From contig DATDCY010000153.1 of the NCBI GenBank assembly GCA_036524115.1, forward strand, positions 1 to 18,278: DNA of 18,278 nt, given 5' to 3'. The position numbers and the translations under genes were made by a program. The notes beneath the pieces are model-generated. The model saw nothing but the letters and a program-made list of their open reading frames with translations. It was not told the DNA's origin and did not search any database. Shown here piece by piece: positions 1 through 5,036 of the stretch (position 1 is the stretch's first letter; each line of letters begins with the position of its first letter). This stretch comes from a bacterium. GTDB taxonomy: Bacteria > JAUVQV01 > DATDCY01.

Positions 1-156
1 ACCGGTTCCCTGACGTGGGACATGTCGCCGGCCGGCACGAACACGACGACGGTCACGAACAAGGGCCGCATCAAGATCACGAACCTCGCCGACGAAGCGA
101 ACGTTTTCTATGAGGGCACGGATTTCAACATCGGCGCGAAATTCGACGTCACGGCT
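1..156 (+). CDS. Unidentified coding fragment, both ends missing
   Basis: An open plus-strand frame runs from base 1. It reads as a plausible Thr/Asn-rich extracellular or beta-strand protein, with segments such as KGRIKITNLADEANVFYEG and FNIGAKFDVTA. In this frame 45 of the first 51 codons end in G or C (88%). In the opposing minus frame that would continue yidC, only 22 of 51 do (43%), so plus is the real coding strand here. The frame loses protein character at about position 155, where it becomes antisense to yidC and turns Arg-rich. I do not recognise the family. No start, ribosome binding site or natural stop is visible. The edge to yidC is abrupt, which suggests a join between unrelated sequences rather than a normal gene end. 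Confidence 0.45.
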
Positions 157-306
157 GGGGCTTGCCGCCGGCGCCGCGGTCTGCGCCGTCGGTGCCCCTG
201 CCTTCTCGGGCGGCGGCGGGGGCGAGAACTTCGGGATGATGAAGAGGTTGTAGACCCCGATCACCAGGATGATCAGGCCGACCGCGGCAATTGTCTTCTT
301 ATCCAT
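157..306 (-). CDS. yidC: YidC membrane insertase, N-terminal fragment
   Basis: YidC inserts and folds inner-membrane proteins, alone or with SecYEG. The ATG is at 306, preceded by a purine-rich GGGAGAGG ribosome site. The first residues (MDKKTIAAVGLIILVIGVYN) form the usual N-terminal membrane anchor. A Pro/Ala-rich linker follows to about residue 50, typical of Gram-negative YidC before the periplasmic domain. After roughly codon 50 the frame stays open to the window edge, but GC at third positions drops from 44/50 codons to 43% and the periplasmic domain does not follow. The gene is therefore truncated or broken here. The assignment rests on the anchor plus its place directly after yidD in the conserved rpmH-rnpA-yidD-yidC order. 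Confidence 0.75.
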
Positions 307-327
307 GTGCTACCTCTCCCGGCGGGG

Positions 328-546
328 TCAACGAACCGGGTCGTACCCGCCGGGATGGAAAGGATGGCACTTCGCGAGGCGCCGGAGGGCCAGGACGGAC
401 CCGCGGACAACCCCATGTTTCTCGATTGACTCGATGGCATAGCAGGAGCACGACGGGTGGAAGCGGCAGGCCGGCGGCAGCAGGGGCGAGACGAACCTCC
501 GGTAACACTTCAGGAGGCCGATCGCGGCGCCGGCGGCGGGGTTCAC
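328..546 (-). CDS. yidD: YidD, membrane protein insertion efficiency factor
   Basis: This 72-residue protein belongs to the YidD/haemolytic-factor family (DUF37), a small membrane-associated protein that helps YidC-dependent insertion. The hallmark sequence is complete: [20 protein letters not shown], then [11 protein letters not shown], and the C-terminal [12 protein letters not shown]. Four conserved Cys (about residues 14, 27, 33 and 60) are present. An extra Cys (35) sits where Gln is common in the SCSQYA motif. I chose the GTG at 546 because it overlaps the rnpA stop by four bases (GTGA), indicating translational coupling. The family is normally 70-85 residues, so the length fits. The gene ends 21 bases before the yidC start. 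Confidence 0.92.
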   Translation of the reverse strand: MNPAAGAAIGLLKCYRRFVSPLLPPACRFHPSCSCYAIESIEKHGVVRGSVLALRRLAKCHPFHPGGYDPVR

Positions 547-893
547 CGCTGCCCCCGCGGCGCGACCGCCTTGGAGAGCTCGCGGGAGACCTGGTCGAGG
601 GAGAGCCCCGGGGCGCCGTGCTTGGCGATCACGACCACGTCGCCCCCCCCGAGCCCCCACTCCCGCCAGTGCAGCCGGAAGGCCTCGCGCAGGAGCCGCT
701 TGACCCGGTTGCGGACCACGGCGCCGCCGATCTTCCTGCCGACCGAGACGCCGAAGCGCGGCAGCTCGCGCTGTCCCGCTGCGCGGAACAGGATGAAGGC
801 GCCGCTGTGGCGCTTCGCCCCCCGGTCGAAGACGGCGCGGAAGTCCGCCGGCCGCTTCAGACGCTGCTGCGGAGGGAACGCGTGCCCGCCCAT
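543..893 (-). CDS. rnpA: Ribonuclease P protein component
   Basis: RnpA is the protein subunit of RNase P, which trims 5' leaders from precursor tRNAs together with the catalytic RNA. The 116-residue product has the expected basic N-terminus ([17 protein letters not shown]), the central strand [20 protein letters not shown], and the RNR signature at residues 61-63 followed by the helix RLLREAFR. Length is normal for the family. The ATG at 893 lies 6 bases after the rpmH stop, and no clear ribosome site precedes it, so translation probably depends on ribosomes leaving rpmH. The stop overlaps the yidD start. The rnpA RNA partner (rnpB) is not in this window. Confidence 0.96.
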   Translation of the reverse strand: MGGHAFPPQQRLKRPADFRAVFDRGAKRHSGAFILFRAAGQRELPRFGVSVGRKIGGAVVRNRVKRLLREAFRLHWREWGLGGGDVVVIAKHGAPGLSLDQVSRELSKAVAPRGQR

Positions 894-899
894 GAAGGG

Positions 900-1034
900 C
901 TAGACGCTGAGCTTCTTGCGGCCCTTCTGGCGCCGCCGGCTGATCACCTTGCGGCCGCCGACCGTGCTCATGCGCTCCCGGAAGCCGTGCGTCCGCTGGC
1001 GCTTCTTCTTCTTGGGCTGATAGGTGGTGGACAT
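900..1034 (-). CDS. rpmH: 50S ribosomal protein L34 (bL34)
   Basis: This 44-residue, strongly basic protein of the large ribosomal subunit matches L34 throughout. It starts [18 protein letters not shown], continues with [17 protein letters not shown], and ends QKGRKKLSV. It is too short for most gene finders, but the sequence is diagnostic. An upstream GAGGAGAG purine stretch serves as ribosome site. It is the first gene of the rpmH-rnpA-yidD-yidC transcript and is driven by the minus-strand promoter at 1102-1130. In many bacteria dnaA lies just upstream of rpmH; here the neighbour is hisB. Confidence 0.97.
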   Translation of the reverse strand: MSTTYQPKKKKRQRTHGFRERMSTVGGRKVISRRRQKGRKKLSV

Positions 1035-1067
1035 CTGCTGCTCTCTCCTCGTCGCGCAAAGCCGTCG

Positions 1068-1088
1068 CGGGACGGTCCCGTACCGTCC
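1068..1088 (-). other. Overlapping hairpins in rpmH leader
   Basis: Two mutually exclusive inverted repeats lie between the rpmH promoter and start codon. GGACGGT (1070-1076) pairs with ACCGTCC (1082-1088) across a 5-base loop. CGGGA (1068-1072) pairs with TCCCG (1076-1080) across a 3-base loop. Such alternatives can act as translational control structures in ribosomal protein leaders. That role is inference; no known L34 leader family is recognised. Confidence 0.45.
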
Positions 1089-1101
1089 TCAAAGAGGAGT
1101 G

Positions 1102-1130
1102 ATGCTAGCCGCAACAGGCGCTATTGTCAA
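1102..1130 (-). promoter_or_regulatory. Sigma-70-type promoter for rpmH operon
   Basis: Read on the minus strand, a perfect -35 TTGACA (1130-1125) is separated by exactly 17 bases from TAGCAT (1107-1102), a 4/6 match to the -10 consensus. The predicted start near 1095 gives a leader of about 60 bases before rpmH. Confidence 0.75.
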
Positions 1131-1143
1131 GAATAATCTTGAC
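1126..1143. repeat. Inverted repeat formed by divergent -35 boxes
   Basis: GTCAAG (1126-1131) and CTTGAC (1138-1143) are perfect inverted copies separated by 6 bases (AATAAT). They coincide with the -35 boxes of the rpmH promoter (minus) and the hisB promoter (plus). The symmetry may simply reflect two back-to-back promoters, or may serve as a regulator site. Confidence 0.6.
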
Positions 1144-1167
1144 TTACCGCCGCGCCGCCGCTACTGT
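1139..1167 (+). promoter_or_regulatory. Sigma-70-type promoter for hisB-hisA-hisI
   Basis: TTGACT (1139-1144) and TACTGT (1162-1167) are separated by 17 bases. The -35 is a 5/6 match and the -10 a weaker 3/6 match. The predicted transcription start is near 1174, immediately before the hairpin at 1175-1191. Confidence 0.55.
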
Positions 1168-1174
1168 TCCCGCT

Positions 1175-1191
1175 GCACGCCATCGGCGTGC
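1175..1191 (+). other. Hairpin at 5' end of his transcript
   Basis: GCACGCC (1175-1181) pairs perfectly with GGCGTGC (1185-1191) across the loop ATC. It would sit at the extreme 5' end of the predicted his mRNA, leaving the AAGGAGG ribosome site free. No His-codon leader peptide or T-run is seen, so it does not look like a classical attenuator. A 5' stabilising stem is more likely. Confidence 0.4.
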
Positions 1192-1219
1192 TCCCGCCAG
1201 GCAGCGGCAAGGAGGGCCC

Positions 1220-1804
1220 ATGGCACGGACGGCGCGCGTCAGACGCGAGACGAGCGAGACGAAGGTCGAAGTCGCGGTGGACCTCGGGGGCGGCGCGATC
1301 AGGGTGCGCACGACCATCGCCTTCTTCGACCACATGCTGACGCTCATGGCCCGCCACGGCCTGATGGGGCTGGAGATCGAGGCCAGCGGCGACACCGACA
1401 TCGACCTGCACCACACGGTCGAGGACGTGGGGATCACGCTCGGCGAGGCGCTCCGCACGGCGCTCGGCGATCGCGCGGGGATCAGGCGCTACGGCCAGGC
1501 CGGCGTGCCGATGGACGAAGCGCTGGCGAGTGCGAACGTGGACCTCGTGACCCGGCCGTACCTCGTGTACAACGTGGCGCCGGTGCCCGGGCAGCCGGGC
1601 GCGTTCGACGTCGACCTCGCGGAACAGTTCTTCCGGGCGCTGGCGACGAACCTGCAGGCGACGGTGCACCTGAACCTGCACTACGGGAGCAACCTGCACC
1701 ACGTCCTCGAGGCGCTCTTCAAGGCGCTCGGCCGCGCCCTCGGCGAGGCCGCGACGCCCGACCCGCGCATCGCCGGGCCGTTGTCGACCAAGGGCGTGCT
1801 GTGA
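1220..1804 (+). CDS. hisB: Imidazoleglycerol-phosphate dehydratase
   Basis: HisB dehydrates imidazole glycerol phosphate to imidazole acetol phosphate, step six of histidine synthesis, with a di-manganese centre. The 194-residue product is the monofunctional size; no histidinol-phosphatase domain is fused. Visible motifs are FFDHML (35-40), [11 protein letters not shown] (62-72) and [17 protein letters not shown] (153-169), ending in the usual STKGVL. The metal-binding His pairs (64-65, 160-161) and Glu residues are kept. The usual DDHH is DLHH, and the usual SGRPYLV is VTRPYLV, both mild divergences. The ATG at 1220 is preceded by AAGGAGG at good spacing. The stop overlaps the hisA start by four bases. 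Confidence 0.96.
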   Translation: MARTARVRRETSETKVEVAVDLGGGAIRVRTTIAFFDHMLTLMARHGLMGLEIEASGDTDIDLHHTVEDVGITLGEALRTALGDRAGIRRYGQAGVPMDEALASANVDLVTRPYLVYNVAPVPGQPGAFDVDLAEQFFRALATNLQATVHLNLHYGSNLHHVLEALFKALGRALGEAATPDPRIAGPLSTKGVL

Positions 1805-2526
1805 GCGTCGAGATCATCCCGGCGATCGACCTCAAGGGCGGGCGCTGCGTGCGCCTGCGGCAGGGGCGCATGGCCGACGAGACGGTCTTCTCGGACAATC
1901 CGGCCGAGGTCGCCCGCCGCTGGGAGGCCGCCGGCGCCTCGCGCATCCACCTCGTCGACCTCGACGGGGCGGTCGGCGGCGCGCCGGCCAACGCCCGGGC
2001 CGTGGAGGCGATCGTCGCCGCCGTGCGCGTGCCGACCCAGCTCGGCGGCGGGATCCGCTCGCGCGAGACGATGGATTTCTACCTCGGCCTCGGCGTGCGG
2101 CGCGTGATCCTCGGGACCGCGGCGCTCGAGCGGGCGGCCCTGGCCGGCCTCTGCGAGGGCTACGGCGGCGAGGTGGCGGTCGGCGTCGACGCGCGGGACG
2201 GACTCGTCGCGGTGAAGGGCTGGACCGAGACCGCCGGCGTGCGGGCGACCGACCTCGTTCGCGGCCTGGCCGGGCTGCCGGTGGCCGCGGTGATCTACAC
2301 CGACATCTCGCGCGACGGCATGATGCAGGGGCCGAACGTCGAGGCGATGGCGGCGATGCTCGCGATCAGCCCGGCGCCACTGATCGCCTCGGGCGGGGTT
2401 TCGCGCCTCGAGGACGTCGAGCGCCTGTGCGCGCTCAAGGGGCTGGCGGGGATGATCATCGGCCGCGCGCTGTACGACGGGAGCATCGATCTGGCGGCGG
2501 CCGTGCGGCTGGCCGCGGGGCGCTAG
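1801..2526 (+). CDS. hisA: ProFAR isomerase (HisA)
   Basis: HisA is a (beta/alpha)8-barrel that isomerises ProFAR to PRFAR in histidine synthesis. The 241-residue length is typical. The catalytic Asp pair is visible: D10 in [10 protein letters not shown] and D130 in GVDARDG. Phosphate-binding and barrel signatures follow the family: HLVDLDGA (50-57), TQLGGGIRS (79-87), [14 protein letters not shown] (166-179), IASGGVS (195-201) and [10 protein letters not shown] (218-227). The GTG at 1801 overlaps the hisB stop (GTGA), indicating coupling. HisF, the close paralogue that uses the HisA product, would normally follow but is absent. The TrpF/PriA-type dual function is not indicated. Confidence 0.96.
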   Translation: MSVEIIPAIDLKGGRCVRLRQGRMADETVFSDNPAEVARRWEAAGASRIHLVDLDGAVGGAPANARAVEAIVAAVRVPTQLGGGIRSRETMDFYLGLGVRRVILGTAALERAALAGLCEGYGGEVAVGVDARDGLVAVKGWTETAGVRATDLVRGLAGLPVAAVIYTDISRDGMMQGPNVEAMAAMLAISPAPLIASGGVSRLEDVERLCALKGLAGMIIGRALYDGSIDLAAAVRLAAGR

Positions 2527-2562
2527 GGCGGCATCGCGCGGGGACGAGGGAAGGGCGGGGGC

Positions 2563-2931
2563 ATGTCAGAGCAGCAGCATCAGGGGTTCCAGGCGGGCTC
2601 GCTGCCGGATCTCAAGTTCGACGCGAACGGGCTGATCACGGCCGTCGTCCAGGACGCCACGACGCACGAGGTGCTCATGGTCGCGTGGATGAACCGCGAG
2701 TCGCTGGAGCTGACGCTCACCGGCGGCTACACCGTGTTCTGGAGCCGCTCGCGCAAGAAGCTCTGGAAGAAGGGGGAGACGTCCGGGTGCCTGCAGCGGG
2801 TGCGCGAGGTGCGCGCCGACTGCGACGCGGACACGCTGCTCGTGCTCGTCGACCAGACCGGGCCGGCCTGCCACACGGGGAGCCGCAGCTGCTTCTTCCA
2901 GGTGCTGCCGTCGTCGCCGGCGGCCGAATAA
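2563..2931 (+). CDS. hisI: Phosphoribosyl-AMP cyclohydrolase
   Basis: HisI opens the adenine ring of phosphoribosyl-AMP to give ProFAR, the step before HisA. The 122-residue protein is the single-domain form, without the HisE pyrophosphohydrolase. Motifs in order are [12 protein letters not shown] (37-48), [17 protein letters not shown] (59-75), DCDADTLL (86-93) and [12 protein letters not shown] (100-111). The zinc-binding Cys (87, 103 and 110) and the Mg-binding Asp cluster are all kept. The start ATG at 2563 follows a G-rich AAGGGCGGGGG site. It lies 36 bases after hisA, in the position where hisF-hisI often sits, and is the last his gene here. Confidence 0.96.
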   Translation: MSEQQHQGFQAGSLPDLKFDANGLITAVVQDATTHEVLMVAWMNRESLELTLTGGYTVFWSRSRKKLWKKGETSGCLQRVREVRADCDADTLLVLVDQTGPACHTGSRSCFFQVLPSSPAAE

Positions 2932-2952
2932 CGGTGGCGTGACTCCAGCCCC

Positions 2953-2981
2953 TTGCGCCGGGGCGCGGGAGCTGATAAAAT
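2953..2981 (+). promoter_or_regulatory. Promoter for rpsU-yqeY
   Basis: TTGCGC (2953-2958) and TAAAAT (2976-2981, 5/6 match) are exactly 17 bases apart. They lie within the most AT-rich stretch of the hisI-rpsU gap. Transcription would start near 2988, leaving a leader of about 45 bases. A short GCCCC/GGGGC inverted repeat (2948-2964) overlaps the -35. Confidence 0.65.
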
Positions 2982-3032
2982 TTAAAAGTTTCGCAGGACT
3001 GCGTTCCGGTGAAGGGGGGGATAGCGAGCACG

Positions 3033-3209
3033 ATGGTTGGCATCCGGGTTCGGGAAAACGAATCCTTCGAAAGTGCCCTGCGTCGTTTCAAGAAGATCTG
3101 TGAGAAGTCCGGCGTCCTCTCCGAGATCCGCCGGCGCGAGCATTACGAGAAGCCCAGCGTCCGCCGCAAGAAGAAGGCGCTGGCCGCCCGCAAGAAGAAG
3201 CGTCGCTAG
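3033..3209 (+). CDS. rpsU: 30S ribosomal protein S21 (bS21)
   Basis: S21 is a small basic protein of the 30S subunit. It sits near the anti-Shine-Dalgarno region of 16S rRNA and supports initiation. The 58-residue product reads [20 protein letters not shown], then [20 protein letters not shown], with a Lys/Arg-rich tail ([15 protein letters not shown]). I chose the ATG at 3033 because S21 proteins begin with this short beta strand. The upstream GTG at 3009 would add eight unlike residues. A run AAGGGGGGG (3012-3020) lies 12 bases before the ATG, slightly distant. The rpsU-yqeY order is common across bacteria, and a dedicated promoter precedes the pair. Confidence 0.95.
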   Translation: MVGIRVRENESFESALRRFKKICEKSGVLSEIRRREHYEKPSVRRKKKALAARKKKRR

Positions 3210-3221
3210 GGGCCCATCGCC

Positions 3222-3668
3222 GTGAGCCTCAAGGACCAGCTCGAGGGCGGTCTCAAGGAAGCGATGAAGTCCGGGGACCGGGTGGCCGTCTCGGCCATCC
3301 GGCTCTCTCTTTCCGAGATCAAGAACGCCGCGATCGACAAGCGCCGCCCGCTCGAGGACAACGAGGTCGTCAACATCCTGCGCTCGGGCATCAAGAAGCG
3401 CCAGGAGTCGATCGAGATGTTCGCCAAGGGCGGCCGCCAGGACCTTGTCGACAAGGAGACTGCCGAGGCGAAGGTCATCGAGCGTTTCCTGCCGGCGGGC
3501 CTGTCCGCGGCGGAACTCGAGGCTCTGGTGGACGCGGCGATCGCCGAGTCCGGCGCGGCCTCGATGAAGGACATCGGCAAGGTGATGAAGGCGGTGCTGC
3601 CGAAGGTCGCCGGCCGCGCGGACGGCGCGGAGATCAACAAGCTGGTGCGGGCGAAGCTGCCGGCCTAG
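3222..3668 (+). CDS. YqeY/GatB-related helical protein
   Basis: This 148-residue protein belongs to the YqeY family (GatB/YqeY domain), related to the tail domain of the tRNA amidotransferase subunit GatB. Its exact role is unsettled; a link to tRNA-dependent amidation or translation is suspected from homology. Visible features include the N-terminal helix SLKDQLEGGLKEAMKSGD, the family segment AVSAIRLSLSEIKNAAID, EVVNILRSGIKKRQESIEMF, and the C-terminal ASMKDIGKVMKAVLPKVAGR followed by ADGAEINKLV. The length is standard. The GTG start at 3222 is 12 bases after rpsU, with AGGGG spanning the rpsU stop as ribosome site. It ends the two-gene transcript, with a terminator 22 bases downstream. dnaG and rpoD, common next neighbours, are absent. 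Confidence 0.93.
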   Translation: MSLKDQLEGGLKEAMKSGDRVAVSAIRLSLSEIKNAAIDKRRPLEDNEVVNILRSGIKKRQESIEMFAKGGRQDLVDKETAEAKVIERFLPAGLSAAELEALVDAAIAESGAASMKDIGKVMKAVLPKVAGRADGAEINKLVRAKLPA

Positions 3669-3690
3669 GCCCGTTCTTCTCGTTCGCGTG

Positions 3691-3722
3691 CGGGTCCCGA
3701 TGAGGGGCCCGTTTTCATTTTC
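3691..3722 (+). terminator. Rho-independent terminator after yqeY
   Basis: CGGGTCCC (3691-3698) pairs with GGGGCCCG (3704-3711) across a 5-base loop, with one G-U pair in RNA. A T-rich tract (TTTTCATTTT) follows immediately. It ends the rpsU-yqeY transcript. Confidence 0.88.
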
Positions 3723-4061
3723 AGGCTCGTTCGTGCTCGTGTGCGCGGGGACGGGGCGGCGGGTGGCGCCAGCGCACGTGCCGGGCCCCGACCCGGCGGC
3801 GCCTGTTCACTTCCGTCTCGCCCTGCGCCTCTCAGTCCGCGAGAGCACTCATCAGCTGCTCGACTGTCAATGCGCCGGCCACACCCAGCCGCCACAGCCT
3901 GCGGCCGGCGCATTATGACCGTTCACAGGCGCCCCCGGGCCGTGGCCCTCAAGACGAGGCCGCATCGGCCGCGCCTTGGCGGTGCTGTCACAGTTTCGGT
4001 GTACACTCGCCAAGTCTTCGGTTGGCGGGATACGACGACACATCTGAGGAGGTAACGGGAC
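3723..4061 (+). other. Gene-free gap before NIF3-family gene
   Basis: About 340 bases separate the yqeY terminator from the next gene. No frame here has protein-like composition and no tRNA or known RNA fold is recognised. The stretch contains a long perfect inverted repeat (3869-3914) and ends with a strong ribosome site AGGAGGT (4047-4053). A clear -35/-10 pair is not visible. TACACT near 4001 in GTGTACACT is a weak -10 candidate. Confidence 0.6.
3869..3914. repeat. 12-bp perfect inverted repeat with 22-base loop
   Basis: AATGCGCCGGCC (3869-3880) and GGCCGGCGCATT (3903-3914) are exact reverse complements. The stem can be lengthened by GTC/GAC across a 2-base bulge. The loop contains a smaller CCGC/GCGG pairing. 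No T-run follows, so it is not a standard terminator. It could be a structured leader, a dispersed repeat element or a small RNA; the sequence alone does not decide. Confidence 0.7.
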
Positions 4062-5015
4062 GTGAGACTCGACGAATTCTACAAGATCGCGGTGCAGGCG
4101 GGACGCGACGCGGACCCGCGCGGCGCAGAGCGCATCGAGAAGGAGCTGGCGGCGGCGAAAAAGGAGTACGACGAGCTCAAGGACAAGGACAAGCCGTTCT
4201 TCGATACGGAGCGGCTGACGAACCCGTATGCCGACACGCGCATCCTCAACGGCGCGCCGGAGACCGAGGTGCGGGCGGTCCTCGTCGGCATCGACATGGA
4301 GGTCGGCGAGGTGCTGCTGGCGGACCGGCTGCGCGAGAAGCGCGGGCTCGACCTGGTGCTCTCGCACCACCCGGAGGGGCGGGCTCTGGCGAAGCTCGGC
4401 GATGTGATGGCGATGCAGGCCGACATCCTCAACGCCTTCGGGGTGCCGATCGCGACGGCCGAGGGGATCCTCGCCGGGCGCATCTCCGAGGTCTCGCGCC
4501 GGCTGCTGCCGGTGAACCACACGCGCGCCGTCGACGCCGCGCGCCTGCTGGGGCTGCCGTTCCTGTGCGTCCACACCCCCGGCGACAACAACGTGGTGAC
4601 GTTCCTGCAGAAGATATTCGATGGGAAGAAGCCGGACACGGTCGGCGATGTGGTCGAGATCCTGCGCGAGATCCCCGAGTACCGGCACTCCGCGTCCTTG
4701 AGCGTGCCGCCGAAGGTGGTCGCGGGCGCGGAAAAGAACCGGGCGGGGCGCGTGCTCGTCGACATGACCGGCGGCACCGAGGGGTCGAAGGAGGTCTTCG
4801 AGAAGCTCTCGCGCACCGACGTCGGCACCGTGGTCTGCATGCACCTCTCCGAGGAGCACATCAAGGAGGCCGAGAAGAACCACATCAACGCGGTGATCGC
4901 CGGGCACATCGCCAGCGACAATCTGGGCATCAATCTGGTGCTCGACGCGATCGAGAAGCACGGGGCGCTGGAGGTCATCGAGACGTCGGGCTTCACGCGC
5001 TTCAAGCGAGGGTAG
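4062..5015 (+). CDS. NIF3-family (DUF34) metal-binding protein
   Basis: The 317-residue product resembles the long bacterial NIF3/DUF34 proteins (Ngg1-interacting factor 3-like), cytosolic toroidal proteins with a two-metal site and no settled function. Features: a charged N-terminal helical extension (1-50), then AVLVGIDMEVGEVL (72-85), the metal motif LSHHPEGRAL (100-109), NHTRAVDAARLLGLPFLCVH (152-171), and the C-terminal AGHIASDNLGINLVLD (280-295), which carries further candidate ligands H282 and D286. The GTG start at 4062 is set by a perfect AGGAGGT eight bases upstream. mutS2 follows after 21 bases, so the two are probably cotranscribed. Family-level confidence is good; the GTP cyclohydrolase name sometimes given to NIF3 proteins is not supported here. 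Confidence 0.8.
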   Translation: MRLDEFYKIAVQAGRDADPRGAERIEKELAAAKKEYDELKDKDKPFFDTERLTNPYADTRILNGAPETEVRAVLVGIDMEVGEVLLADRLREKRGLDLVLSHHPEGRALAKLGDVMAMQADILNAFGVPIATAEGILAGRISEVSRRLLPVNHTRAVDAARLLGLPFLCVHTPGDNNVVTFLQKIFDGKKPDTVGDVVEILREIPEYRHSASLSVPPKVVAGAEKNRAGRVLVDMTGGTEGSKEVFEKLSRTDVGTVVCMHLSEEHIKEAEKNHINAVIAGHIASDNLGINLVLDAIEKHGALEVIETSGFTRFKRG

Positions 5016-5036
5016 GGGACGGCGCGCCGCGGCGGG

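Noticed and set aside
296-306. TTATCCATG resembling a DnaA box next to the rpmH-yidC cluster, hinting at an origin
   Set aside because: It is simply the reverse of the yidC start codons. There are no other boxes, no dnaA and no AT-rich unwinding region.
1175-1191. Transcription attenuator of the his operon
   Set aside because: There is a hairpin but no T-run and no leader peptide with His codons.
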